Origin: Hofstenia miamia
Lineage: Eukaryota > Xenacoelomorpha > Acoela
DNA length: 64,000 nucleotides
Direction: 5' to 3'
NCBI GenBank assembly: GCA_004352715.1
Contig: SCFE01000117.1
Location: 76,272 to 140,271 of the forward strand
Part shown: positions 23,301 to 35,976 of the stretch, one piece after another
How positions within the stretch are numbered: position 1 is the first letter of the stretch
Layout: each line of letters opens with the position of its first letter
Notes under the pieces: model-generated
What the model saw: the letters and a program-made list of their open reading frames with translations, nothing else
What the model was told of the DNA's origin: nothing
The model's database searches: none
Made by a program: the position numbers and the translations under genes

Positions 23301-25100
23301 CGGAACATGTAAACCTTTTTTAATTATTGAATCTGGCATTATGTATGAGAGATTTCAGCAAACTAAACAAATCCATTAAAACACAATTTGCAATAAAATG
23401 CTTCACCCAATAAATAGTAATGATGGAGACAATGCTTTTTCTTTTGGTGGGTCAACAGTGGTACTAATTGCGTATTATTTTTAGTGTATTGGCAAAAATA
23501 TTTTTACCTTGAAGTGTTTAGAGCAAGTCAGTAGTAATGGCGGAATTGTGTAGTTTGCAAAAAATTCTAAGATAATCTGTAAACAAAAAATATATATTTT
23601 CTTTACACTGTTTTTATTGTACTAGTCTTGTCAGTGGTAAGGAGGCTTTTTTTGAAAGAACTTGTTCAATAAACAATAGAATAGAATCATATATCAATCA
23701 AATGACAAATCTCTAAACAAGTAATTATTTGTAAAAATACTAGCAAAACATTATAACTGAGTGTATAGAACACGTGTTTTTGCAAGAGGCTTATTTTTAA
23801 TTTGTGGAGAATGTAATTTCATCTAGGATTGAAATTAAGCATATATAAATAAAGTATACAATGAAAATAGTTTATACTGGTTTGCAAGATAAACACATGG
23901 AGATGGAGCAATGGGGAAAGTGTTTTTTCAAAGAGTTGGCAAACAAACAATAGAGTGGAAACATTGCAGCAATCAAACTGGATTCTCTAAACAAATCATT
24001 ATGCATAATAATAGTGAAATATTATACCTAAGTGTAACAAACAGATAGACATGGTGATAGGGCAAAATAACAGATAAACAAAAACACAAACAATATCTAA
24101 GTGGGAAAAGTTATTATTAAACCAAAAGCAAATATCACATTACCATACATGCCATACACAAAAATGTGTTACAACATCACTCCTCTGTGTATTTTTATAT
24201 TTATGCATGGACAATTATTTAAAAGCTATATGCTGTAATGTTTATTCAATTGTTTAAATTTGAACAATCACTAACACTTATTATATTTTTTTAGACATTC
24301 AACACAGCTAAACCCTATTGTTTTTCTCAATATGTGTTAACCTTTTATTCATAAAATGTAATAGTGTTAATTCAAAGTTTATCATTTTTACAAAAGAGGT
24401 ATTATTTTCATGAGTTATTATTATAAATGATCATGTACAGTTTGTGTGATTATGAATGCAGGCATTACAATTTTTGCATTTTGTTTTTATCTAATACCTC
24501 TTTTGGGGTGAATACAACTTTTAATTTTACAAACACATTGCTATTTTTTTATGCAATATGCTATGTGTTAATGTAAATTTCATACCAAGTGTTTAGTGAA
24601 TTATCTTTTGCTTGCTGCTTTATATATTTAATTTTTGAAAAATGAATTTGTGTTATGCTATACAGAATTTTCCTATCCAATGTTTTTGGAAAAAGTGCTT
24701 AAAATTTTTTTCTGTTAATATTTCTCTTGAATAATACATGGCCTATTTAGACAAAGATTCAATATTTCTGTGACCTCTGCATGAACACTAGCCAATAGGC
24801 CCAACAAGTAAGATCACATTTAAGAACTAAACATAGATATACAATGGTTAATTTTCACCTCTATTGTGAAACTTATATCAGTAGTATATCAAACCTCAAT
24901 AAGAACTTAGACAAAAAACATTCTAGTGAAATTTCTTCACAGGCAGTTTTGAATAACCATTATGCTATTAATAGAACAGAAAATTAATGTTGAGGAGCAT
25001 TTTCCAGTTATGTATCCAACAATGTCAACTCAATTAATATATATGAGCCTTCTCCAATCATCATAAGTCAATAAGCCAAGTGGTTTAGAATGATGTTTCC
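23301..25100. other. CpG-poor sequence upstream of the polymerase relic
   Basis: No ORF recognised. From about 23780 onward the sequence is nearly devoid of CpG, like the polymerase relic that follows, so it may be the decayed arm of the same element. Confidence 0.35.
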
Positions 25101-25109
25101 ACACATTAT

Positions 25110-25349
25110 TTGGCTAAAATATATTTAATTTGTGAAACAAAAATTGTCAAGCCCCAAGAAAACAAAGAAGAAAGAGTAGCAGTGCTTTACCCCACAAAAT
25201 CTCCTTTGTCAGTTTTTAGGTCAGGCTTAAGTGATGGCAATTTCTATAGATTGGTTGATGAGAGTGTGAATTGCATTTGTATGTATGCCACAAACAGAAG
25301 TAGATTCATTTTAAATGCAATAAATATAGCTGGACTCTGCATTTCATAA
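25110..25349 (+). pseudogene. Unrecognised 79-codon ORF just upstream of the polymerase relic
   Basis: Open frame in the CpG-poor block on the same strand as the polymerase relic. It includes KPQENKEERVAVLYPTKSPL and RLVDESVNCICMYATNRSRF. No domain recognised. It could be an N-terminal fragment of the same relic or another gene of the element. Confidence 0.3.
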
Positions 25350-25454
25350 TATTGATTAGTCAGAGGCAGATCTTACATTCCAATTCCAGATTATTTTAGA
25401 AAAAATCATTTTCTAGTAAATCCCAAAACCAGTCAATCAAATCTGTGTTTTGTT

Positions 25455-27844
25455 TACAGCATGCTAACATGTCTCCACCCAGAAATTAAGCAGAGATGTG
25501 AAATAACATTTTTGAAAAAATTTCTTCCAACACTAAAGTATACTGGCTTGTCATTCCTAATATCTGTAAATGATGTTTGCATTTTTGAAAAATGGAACTC
25601 AATAAATGTTAATGTATATCCCCCAAACAATCAGTCTTATACAATCATAGATGTCTCTGTGTACACATCATCAAACAGTTAATCTACTGTTGGTAGAAGA
25701 AGATAAGAACCACTATTTGGCCATCACAAACCTTAATGCATGTATGAGATTTTTAAAAAATAAAAATCATCATTTCTATCTCCAGAATAAAAAATAAATT
25801 ATCAAAACATGAAAATATATGCAATTGTTCAATAGAACCAAACATCACATTTACTCAGCCTTTGGATAAAATTAATTTTGATACATATTCCATACAAAAT
25901 TATGTCCCTATTGTTGCAAGTTTGGACATTGACCAGCTAAACAGTATGCCAGGTAAAACAAATCACATCTGGAGTGTGTGTGGCAACTAGCACTGAAGAG
26001 TAACTGCTAACCTCAAAAAATAATATATGGTGAGAATTGTATGGAGGAGACTTGGAATTATTTATGTGAGCTAAAGCAAAAACATAATTTAGTAATTTCA
26101 CAAGAGCAATAGAAAACAATGGAATCTGTTGTGTATTTTGTTAGAATGCATTTGTGGGCTGAGATGTTAGAGTTATTGATCACTGTCATTTCAGTGGTAA
26201 AATTAGAGGCTTGGCACATAATGATTGTAATGTTTTAAACTGTAGTCCCCAATTCACACCAATTTTTATACATTACAGATGTAAATATGGCGTGCATTTG
26301 TTGTTAAAAACTTTGGGTATAAAAGATAGAGAATGTGTCATGCATCCTGTGTAGCTCAGAAGTGTTTGTTTCTTTAAGTTTAATGATGCCTCTACATAGT
26401 TATGTTGATAAGGATGGAGTCTCTAAAACAATTTTTGAAGAGCTCAGGTTTTTAGACAGCAACTGATTCATAGCTGATAGTCTATCAAATCTTGCAATAA
26501 ATATTGGTGCTGATAAATATCAATTGCTAAGGAGCAGAATGGGCAAACAAAAATTAAAATTATTTATTTAAGGAAAGGGTCATTTCCCTTATTGTTTGTT
26601 TGCCAGTTTTGATAAATTAAATGAAACAGGACTTTCAGACTTGGAGCATTGGCACAATAGATTGGCCAGTAAAATTCCAATAACACAGGATGAGTTGAAT
26701 TTTGAATGGGAAAACACATGGGAGCTAGGCAGATGTTATAAGAGAATTCTGCTTGCTGAGCATTGAGAGATATAAACTCAACCCCACCTATTTTTCACAT
26801 TATCCAACTTTAGCTGACATGCAATGCTAAATTACACAGGAGTCTCACTTGATCCCATACATGATGAGTAAGAATTTAATTATATACAGAGTGGAATATG
26901 AGGTGGCATGTGTGGTACTTAATCTGATTGATATTTCAAAGCCAACAACCCCAATGTGGAGGGGTATGATCTGGAAAAAGAGACCAGTTATGCTTTCTTT
27001 GGTGACTCCAATAGTCTATCTGCCAGTACAATGTGTTTGCCTATAGGTATTGTCTACCAGTCAAGAATCAGACATTAGCTATTTGGTGATGGTAGACTTG
27101 GAAAATCCTGAATATTTATATGACAAACATTTCAATTTCCCATTAGCACTACATAAAATGATTATAGAAGACAAACACCTGTCACTATACCAACATAATG
27201 AAAACAGGCTGAAAATAACATGTGTATCAGTGCAAAAATTTTTATAAAAAGGAGGTGTTGAAGTTTTATGTCAAGCATGGGTTAAAAATTACAAAATTCC
27301 ATAAAGCTCTAGAATTTAGACAGGCACCATTTCTAAAGCCATATATATATTTAAACACTGACAAATGCAAGGCTGCATGTAATGAATTTGAAATTTATGG
27401 AGAACCAGAAAAAACAGATAAATATAAAGTTTGCACACAACTTGGAATCCACAGAGAAGTTGATAAAAAAACCAGAATTTGAGTCATACAATATTATTAG
27501 CAAGGATATAGTCCAGGTTATGTTAGGACAAAAAGACATTTTGTGGGATTGTCCCAACTACATAGGAATGGTGGTGCTGGACTTGTCAAAGCTACTAAAA
27601 AGTGGAATAAAAATTTTACTATGAAACAATGCAACCAGCTTTTAAGAATCAGAAAACACTTTTGTATTCTGATACAGATTCATTACTATCCAAACTTAAA
27701 TCTGAGAATTTGTGCACTGAGCTAGCCCCTCTCTCACATTATTTCAACTTTTCCAATTATCCTGAGAGTTCTCCTCTATATAGTAATATAAACAAAAAGG
27801 TGTATTTGAAGGCTAAGGATGAATTTCCCAGTGGTGATGCTTAA
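25455..27844 (+). pseudogene. Polinton/Maverick protein-primed DNA polymerase B relic
   Basis: Fragments occur in the order of Polinton PolB: LKYTGLSFLISVNDVCIFEK with INVNV (25530-25620), NLLLVEEDKNHYLAITNLN (25681-25737), DHCHFSGKIRGLAHNDCN (about 26178-26234, a Cys/His motif of this family), a region near 26584-26760 resembling the exonuclease/palm linker (CLFASFDKLNETGLSDLEHW), DLENPEYLYDKHFNFPLA (about 27090-27150), GLKITKFHKALEFRQAPFLK and YIYLNTDKCKAACNEFE (27270-27400), CPNYIGMVVLDLSK, and the catalytic motif C LLYSDTDSL with DTDS at 27671-27682. KDEFPSGDA ends at the stop 27842-27844. The expected KLMNN...FGK block after NEFE is not seen. Numerous stops and frameshifts make it nonfunctional. 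No matching Polinton integrase, ATPase or capsid was found. Confidence 0.85.
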
Positions 27845-30560
27845 ACCAAAACTCTATTTGATTGAGTATACATTTCTTATCATCAATTAAATGACTTTAC
27901 CTAAATCCTGAAAATCAAAAATGAAAACTTCATCAAAAAATTATTATGCTTGATTTAATATTATTAAAAACATTTCTTGTCATCAATTATATCACTTTGC
28001 CCAAATCCTAGCAATCAAAAATAAAACTTCGTCAAAAAATTAATTGATTCAATTTAACTTTGTCAAGAATATTTCATCACTAGATGGCGTCCAATAGAAT
28101 TACTTCATTTTGATATGGCAAGTAGCCATAGGTATGGTGTCCCATTGACATGGGTCTAGTCATTACTCCACTACTTTCACAAGATGTAGGAGAAGGCCAG
28201 TGCAAAAGATGTGACTTGTTCTGTAAAGCAGACAATGAACTTTGGTCTGTTCAAGTCCATTCTGCTTGAAGAGGGCATTATTCAACACCCAATGACTGGA
28301 ATGCAATCACACATGAATTAAATCAGTGTGGAATCATCTAGTTGTGTGGCATCTTCCTGTTATGACAACAAGCACTACCTTGTCAACAGCAAGGAAACAT
28401 TGCCCTACAGACATAAAGGTAATAAAATGCATGTGTGTTTATAATGTTAAAAGATTTTGTTTAGATATCAAAAAAATTCATTCACTATCCTCCAGCTCTA
28501 CACTGATTGATAATGATGATGCAGTCTCTTCAATTGTAAAAAGTCTCTGCCTATGTATGAAAAATTTATATGGTTCACATTTTAATAATTAATTTTTAGA
28601 CTTTGATACATAGTAATAATTTCCCTCCATTCTCCCATAGTATTTAACTAATAATGTTTTTCATAATCAAAAAATAAACTGCAAATGAGAGGATATAATT
28701 CATTTACACATAAAATGTCTATAATGAGAGAAAAAAGATTGTAATTGTAGCAAATTGAAATACATTATCTTTTTTATTTAATCTTGAAAATGTGGACACA
28801 CATTTGTGGTTGCATATTGCATTCTTGAAAATTTACATTAAGTGAAATTGGATAGAAGATGTGTCATTGTGATAATATAATAATCATTCATTGTAATTCA
28901 TACAATGTGGTTAAGTGAATTGAATAAACCAACATTACATATATTACAACCAATTATAGCTTTAAAAGACAATGTAAAATTAACCAGTAAGCAAGAAGCA
29001 TTGCAAAGACACTAGTTGATTTTCATTAATATGAATATGATTGATTTTTACATTTCTGTAAACAACTGTGTATTCACTCTTTTTTTCAAATATTTATGTA
29101 AAAAGCCATTTAAAAAAATTTCCTTGAAAAATAAGCATTTTATGTCATGAGCTCACATGGTATTGCTGGTTGTAGAAGCAGTTTATCAGCCAAGGAGATT
29201 GTAGCTGATGTGCTTTGCTGATCACCATGCCTGGTTTGTGAATTTTGCTGATCATAATCTGTCATCATTTGCTGCAACTGAACTTCAAAGATTTGAAATC
29301 AGACATCAAAATCCATCAGAGACAATTTCAATTGTGGCTACTCAGATGGTAATTCAAAGCTAAATCAGGAGTTTAATAAATACTGTAACAATAAATGAGT
29401 GTTAATAGGTGAAACAAAGAAGTATAAAACTACTCACATTTGTTCTACAAACAAAACATTGAGGGGATCTTTATATAGGTTGGCATCTATAATTTTGCAG
29501 AACTGGGAATTCCAGCCTGACAAAAAATCATAAACATTGGTAGAAGACATTTTTTATAGAAGATACAACAAGTTAGATTTAGAGTAAAGCTAAATAGAAG
29601 GTGAAAGACTTATAAAGTATCTACTGCTAAGTGGAGATCAGCATGGCCTTCATTGGGTGATAATACAAAAGCTTTTTGCAGAGAGAAATGTATTAACAAT
29701 TTTTGAAACCAAGTTAAACCAATTAGTAATGCTTTTTCAAGCACATTGTGATAAAATTAATAAAAGGAGGGATTATAAGAAGACTTTAACCTACAGTATG
29801 TTTCAAATATTATGAAATTTACTAATTTTGCAACAGAATTGACAGTTTTAAGAGCCTTGCCAAAACGCCACTAATTTGTTTCTAGGCAATTTTGCAAAAC
29901 TTGCATCATGGAAAATGTACAAAAATTTAAAAAATACAAAAATGTTGGACAAAAACTATTTTAGCCTATTGAGAGTAAATCTATAAGCATATAGATTTAA
30001 TATGCTATGGGAAATTTGTAATATTCTAAATATGCAGCATGTATTGTTCTTTATAGAGGGGGAAGAAGGATAAATTAACACAAACTAGGTATGAGAATAT
30101 CCATAGCATATATGTAGTAGTGTTCTAATAACATTTTTGAGGTTCTTGAGTGTATCAACTTGGTTAGTTGATTGATGTATCAATTGAATTAAGTTATTTT
30201 GATTGGCTTATATGCTAAAATTTTATAATAAATAACATGTACTTTGATCACTTTTTCACCTAAAAATTCAGCTATGACTCCAAAAACTGTTAACAAGACT
30301 TGCATTCAAAAATCTATGAAAGTTGGACTGAGCAAACAACCTGGTCTCTCATACTTGGAAAAATTTGTTTTAAAGCCCTTGTTGCCAAAGACTATGTATT
30401 CCATAAAGACTATGTATAAAGTGATTCAGCCTAAAGTAGTCAGTGATCTGAACAAAATTGCAAAAAGTGGCAAATATAATATATTCCCAAAGGCTATGCC
30501 TGAATTGTCCTGGAGAGTAACCTCCTCGTGGTGGTTCCTGGATAGGCGGAGACGCTGAGC
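27845..30560. other. CpG-poor sequence, no gene recognised
   Basis: Probably the remainder of the Polinton-like insertion: same low CpG, several short plus-strand ORFs (28326-28592, 30244-30558) with no recognised domain. The ORF at 30244 begins with a Lys-rich, basic stretch and runs into the GC-rich repeat. Two similar stretches (TTATCATCAATTA-AT-ACTTT near 27870 and TTGTCATCAATTATATCACTTT near 27970) form an imperfect tandem repeat of about 100 bp. Confidence 0.4.
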
Positions 30561-30580
30561 CAATACTTGATGGGCTCGTT

Positions 30581-31214
30581 GCTTTGCAGAGTCCCGAACC
30601 TAGAGTGGACGTTAAACAATAGGGTATAAGAAGGTGCAACCATGTGTGCTTTGCACATATGGGGGCGGTGATGATGATGTGAGACTGTCTGTTCTGTGGA
30701 GCAGACGGCGACGTCTATGCCCAGAGCCGTAGAGTGCGTCTACGAGGGCAGTTATACAGAGGATTTTCCTCTGTCTCTGGCCTCTAGATAGGCCTAGGCC
30801 AGCATTTGCTGAGCCTTACCTATGAGGGAGCTTTGCTTTGTCATGGGTTTTAGTTATGATCCGACATTCTAAGTTACGGAGATTTTAGGACGTCACTTGG
30901 TGCTTTGCACTTCAAGTGTTAAACATCTCCTAAATAATCAGGATCTCTATAACAGGCAGACGCAGGTGCTCACGAGTTACCTCAGTTAGTAGCCTTGGTT
31001 GGCGAAAGCTGTAGAGAGGCGCAACCCTCTCATGAAGCTCGGCCTTCGGCTTCACTCTCTGCTGATCAGACTCAACACAGATCAGCACTCTGCGTGCCAG
31101 GGGTCGCCAGAGGGCAAGCATGATTAAGCCGGCCTGCACACTTCTAGGGGAAGTGCCAGAGCAGATCTGTTGCCACCCACTCTTCAGTCCGTTGACTGGT
31201 AGAGTAACCCCGAC
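30581..31214. mobile_element. GC-rich 634-bp dispersed repeat, copy 2
   Basis: Matches 20613-21245 nearly base for base, with a handful of substitutions and small indels in the first 300 bases and no difference seen in the last 300. It has the same minus-strand 69-codon ORF (30930-31139). No TTACC or other clear duplication flanks it; GC-rich sequence continues about 70 bp further left (from about 30510, GTAACCTCCTCGTGGTGGTT), so this copy may be longer at that side. It sits at the edge of the CpG-poor block but is itself CpG-rich, so it arrived after the block decayed. Confidence 0.85.
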
Positions 31215-31768
31215 ATGTAATCAGTACTTAATGTCAATACGTTATTTAATGAGCCGATTTAAGAAAATAAACTTCCGACCCACCCAAAAAATGTTTACCC
31301 AACCCGTCCCGCGGGTGGGGTCGACCCGCCTCCATGCCTGGCCCCAACATATCTAAATAATAAAGTAGTTATATATACATAGTAAAAAATGTGGACCCAC
31401 AATTAGAAAAATATCTCTCTTTAATAAACATATTTCATTACTTTTGAAGCTCAATGGTTACTCCGGTACAAAATATTTACTAAAAAGTATCAAGTGAACT
31501 CCAAAAAGGTTACTTAATAATAAATACATGCAATTAGGGGGTTGGGGTGGGAGCTCCGTATTGATACCTTGCACTGATTCCCCCAAATTTACAATGACGC
31601 CAGGGTATGGTATCGTTGAATATTAGAATTGATTACCTCATTTTTTATTTTAATTAATTTTTTAGTTTGTCGTTAGTTTGTAATATTTTCCAAAAAGACG
31701 CATGTGAAAAATCCTCGTTATGGATTCAAGGGCGAGTCTACTGGCGGGCGTCCTCTTCAGGTCATGAA

Positions 31769-31806
<38 letters not shown>

Positions 31807-33850
31807 CAATTTAGAATTTATTTTAATACTATTTTATAAAATGCAGAAACCTGTAAAATGCTCTTGTCTGAGTTGCAGTAACAAAAATTCCATTAGTTGA
31901 TATTATTTCTCAGGAATGGGCTATGATTGAGATGGACTGTAATGCTAAATTATCCTTATCATTCTTTGATAAATTAAAAAGGTTTTTTCAATAATTTACC
32001 ATTTTCCAAAACATTCCATAGAACTTACTTTGATGTATTTATAGTACCCATAATTACGAAACAGGTTGAAGATGTTTCAAGATGTTAATAAAGTTGATAT
32101 ACTTTCCTTTGTATTGTAATTGAATACAGTACATTCACTATGTTGTAATGGACCTGGGTCGGGGCTAGGGTTTGTCCGAATTTTGAATAATCTAATATAG
32201 GTAATATATAAACTACATAGCAACAAATGTGAAAATTGTATAATCAGAAAGTTGCTCCCAATATGAAAAAGCCAACTGGGAATGATCCTGTATGTACCTT
32301 AGTTTTGCCTACCCACACCCGCGGATAAGGATTAGCTTTGAGGGTAATGTATTTTTGATACCTCTATCAGGAGAAGTCTTACCGTACCCCTAAACGTTTT
32401 ATTCGTACCCGCACCAATTTCCATGTTTTCAATTAGCAATAAGTAATGTGCAACATAATTGATTCCTATATTTTGACAACGCATTGAAGGGTTCAGCAAC
32501 AAAGTGATATAACATTAAAAACACGTTTTAGACCCATATTTAAAAATTGCTAACAAAGAAGTGCAACCTTCTAAACATTTCTTCCATTCTATATCATGTA
32601 TACATGAAATAAGCATTTTTAAAACAAATTTATATAAAATATTGAAAAATGAGCATATATTGACGAACTTAAGGTTTGTTCAATTTAAAATGCAAATTTT
32701 GAGATTGCTGCGTAAAGATGTTGACAATTGAAAGACAATATTGACAGGAGAGAAATTTTTCTTATGCTCATATAATAATAACCTCAAAAAATTGATATAT
32801 TCCATATGCCTGGGCTTGGCTTGCTTGGGCTTAACATTTTTTATATTTTAATCTAGGGTTAGGCTGAGCCTCAGAGCTGGAAATCGTCCTTAGGCCTTAT
32901 AAATTAGAAATTCATATCTGATATAATTAAATTGTTTTTATCAAAGGTGTTAATTAATAATGAGATTAGGCAAACAACAATGAATGACCGACCTGGCTTT
33001 GATATTTAGTTAATGTGTCGAATGATTTGGGTGTTTGTTTATTATAAACTATTTATTGTACATATTTTATTTAAATATTTGTACATTTTATTGAAATAAA
33101 AGGAATCATAAATGGCATAAATTTGCATATAATGTTAGGACCGCAATGTTTGAGACACTGGCGTAGCTAGAGGGGCCTTCACCCACCCCTCCCCTCTCCA
33201 GCCTTCTTTGGCAGTCCGGCATCTGAGCCTGGGCACCCCATAATTACTTCTAATATTAATACTTATTCATTATAAATATGCTTCAATATGTCCAGGCTAG
33301 ATGACTTCAAATCCTTCACGTAGTAAGGTTTCCTCTAAATAATTAAATAAGTCTACAATTGGTAAGTGCATGTCCAAACTTTTACAAGCCACAAAAAGCA
33401 CCAGTTTGATTTATTTGTAGTTTAAAATTTCTATTTTCAAAAGGAAATGGAGTGGCCAAGACACTTAAACATATCTTGATATTGATTGAAAATATAAAAA
33501 ACTCTTTAAAACTTTCAAAAGCAACAAGAAATTTGAGTCAATTTTTTCACTGGAGTTTGATATGTGATCCAAATACGATATTTTTGAACTATCAGCGTTA
33601 AAGAGAGTTCGCACTGGAGATAATTTTGATGAGAGAACCAAGCAGCTATCCTATGAAGTAATAGATATCTTGTAGAGCTAAATAGCCGTTTCATCAATGA
33701 TAATTACAATATCATGAGAGTGACAGAAAGTCTCAACTCAAACCATGCAGGGATTATTTCTTGCTGAATGTGACTTACATAATGCTGTTGAACTTGCTGC
33801 AGGTTTTGGTGTCAATTGTTCATTAACTTTTTTAAAGAGTAAATGCAGGT
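31215..33850. other. Intergenic with MITE-like patches and (TA)n
   Basis: 31280-31352 is GC-rich and pyrimidine-biased (CCGACCCACCC, GGGTCGACCCGCC, CATGCCTGGCCCC), like the end of a hAT-type MITE. A TA tract lies at about 31770-31802. 33150-33240 (CTGGCGTAGCTAGAGGGGCC then C-rich) looks like a transposon end. No gene is supported, including the 60-codon minus ORF at 33515-33697. Confidence 0.4.
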
Positions 33851-33854
33851 TTTA

Positions 33855-35262
33855 ACTACAGATGGGATCTGTATAGTGGATTGACTATACCACCAGATAC
33901 CAGATAATTCGACTGCAGATACCGCATAATATACCGGATACTGGATAATACATTGTTTAATATTACTAGGGCAACCAGAAATATGACTTTAAAAAGACAA
34001 AATATGACCTTATTTTATCATAAAATATGACGGAATTTAGTTAAATAAGCCCTAAAATACTACCATTCATTTTTCAAAATGATCCATTTAAGCAATATGA
34101 AATGTTTTTCTATTACTGAGAACAAGATATAAAACAAATACAAAAACTCTTACATAATAACAAATCAACTTTTTAAAGGAAATGCTAAATTTTAAACAGC
34201 AGATAAATTTCCATATATTATTGTGGTTAACATTTCTGTCATAGACCAATAATTTTCTCACTATAAAGAAACATCTATCAATTGCAGCCGATGTGACTTG
34301 GCATTTTTGTAACTCGCATTCCAATTAAAAGTCCATCCTCTTTCCTTCCATTATAACAGTGAAACCGGTATTTTCTAATAGTAACTTAATATAGGCGATT
34401 ATTGAACAGGTATCATTTCAAAGATCAAGGATGGGAGTAATAGCAACATCTGGTGGAATTTTAACTGTGTCAAAGATTGAAAAACTTTGATTTTTTATGA
34501 TAGTAGACTTAAATGAGGCATATTTGAAACATATTTTGCCTTAATACGCATGGCACAGTTCTGCAACACATGTGCCTTCGAAAATCCATGATATAATAAT
34601 GTATATAGTTCCTTTAATATTTTTTAAGCTGCCAGCATACATGGCCAGTCCTAGAAACGCGTCAACCAGTGGGTCGGGTCAACAATTAGCTAGCAACTAA
34701 CTTTTCGGGGATAGACCAGTAAATATATTAATTGAAATTGAATGAATATACACATTTTAGTTTAGTGAAACTATGCCAAAATATGACTTTTATGAAATTT
34801 CAGCCACAAATATTACTGTATTTTTCAAAAAACAAAAATATAACTTTTTCTGGCTTTATAACTTCCTATTTAACTGCACCCAGGTCTGACAACCATCGAA
34901 TTTTCAGCATACTGCAAAATAGACTAACAGAAAAAATATCAATTTTGGTTGCTCTAATTGTTAATGAAGAATAACCTTACTTCTCAACTAACATCGACCT
35001 TAAGCGGATAAAAATAAATTAATAAGTATTCAATAGATTACGTCCTGATATGACAGAATAACTTGTTTTATTGTATGAAAACTTACATATCTTTCAAAAA
35101 AATATAGGTTTTTCCTGGAAAATTCCATTTTAAATCAAGTTTTATCTCAGAATATGCTATCCGGTAAACAAGTTAAATTTTATTGAATACCGGATACCCG
35201 GATCCGGTGGTGAAAAGGCCGATTTTACCAGATACCGGATTCCGGCAAATCCCTAATACTAA
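33855..35262. mobile_element. Probable hAT-type nonautonomous element
   Basis: The left region (33855-33955) is built from CAGATACCAGATAA, ATACCGCATAATATACCGG and GATACTGG words. The right region (35155-35262) has GAATACCGGATACCCGGATC, CCAGATACCGGATTCCGGC and AAATCCC. Repeats of GATACCGG at both ends of 1.4 kb of AT-rich, non-coding DNA suggest subterminal repeats of one element. Exact ends and target duplication were not resolved; the ends could also belong to two insertions. Confidence 0.45.
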
Positions 35263-35352
35263 TAAGAATAAGCAAATGCTATTCGATTTATTATATTTAT
35301 AATATTTACAAATGTGTATTTCCCTCCAAATTATTAAAAGTTCTCAAATGAA

Positions 35353-35976
35353 ATGCTTTCGGTCTATTACTTTGTTATTAACACAGTTGTTATTGTTTAT
35401 AGTAGCATCCTTATAAAAATTAAGCCAATGAGCGTTCCAAATGAAAAGCAAATGAAGTTCAACGGAATTAAAAAAGAACTGCCCAAATATGTTGATAGCA
35501 AAATTTGTTTCGCAAACACTGATTGTATTTCATCTCTTCATAAATGCTGCATGATGGATTTCCCAAGTTTTTGCTGCAAGCGTGTCCAACCAAGTAATAT
35601 GAAGGTCAAAATACTAAATTCCAGGATTTTGAAGGACAAATCAATACATTTTTTCTTAAAAACTGCGAATGTTGCTTATAACAAAATTTTGAAGTCTATT
35701 CTATTTAATGATGAAATTCAAAGGAAAGTTAATAAAACTGAAAAATTTACAACTTCACATTACCAGTCCTTCGAAGATTACAGTGCTTTAGCAAATCTCC
35801 AGATTAAATTGAATGTCGCGATGTATCATCTACAGACAAGTTTAAAGCTTATAAACAATAGCACGCTGGGTAGAAAGTTTTCACGGCGAAAAACAAGACT
35901 TCCCATTTTCGATGTTTTTCTTGTTTCTAGACTGTTAGCCGAAGCACACATTTACTTAAAACATTTAGGTTCTTAG
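35353..35976 (+). CDS. Predicted secreted or signal-anchored cysteine-rich protein, 207 aa
   Basis: Single open frame from ATG 35353 to TAG 35974-35976. Residues 1-22 are strongly hydrophobic with no charge, typical of a signal peptide or N-terminal anchor; Lys follows directly. Residues about 52-76 hold a compact cysteine cluster, C-x5-C-x6-CC-x7-CC, with the local sequence NTDCISSLHKCCMMDF. This spacing recalls small disulphide-rich domains (WAP-like or knottin-like) but does not match one exactly. The remainder (80-207) is basic, low in cysteine and probably alpha-helical, with one likely N-glycosylation site (NNST). No family recognised. The 5' flank has no clear TATA box; further exons are possible. 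A single-exon 207-codon ORF this AT-rich is unlikely by chance. Confidence 0.6.
   Translation: MLSVYYFVINTVVIVYSSILIKIKPMSVPNEKQMKFNGIKKELPKYVDSKICFANTDCISSLHKCCMMDFPSFCCKRVQPSNMKVKILNSRILKDKSIHFFLKTANVAYNKILKSILFNDEIQRKVNKTEKFTTSHYQSFEDYSALANLQIKLNVAMYHLQTSLKLINNSTLGRKFSRRKTRLPIFDVFLVSRLLAEAHIYLKHLGS

Noticed and set aside
25937-26119. Minus-strand ORF in the polymerase relic
   Set aside because: Overlaps plus-strand sequence bearing the polymerase motifs; no independent support.
31120-31356. 78-codon plus ORF at the end of the GC-rich repeat
   Set aside because: It crosses the repeat boundary into a MITE-like patch, so it is a chance fusion.
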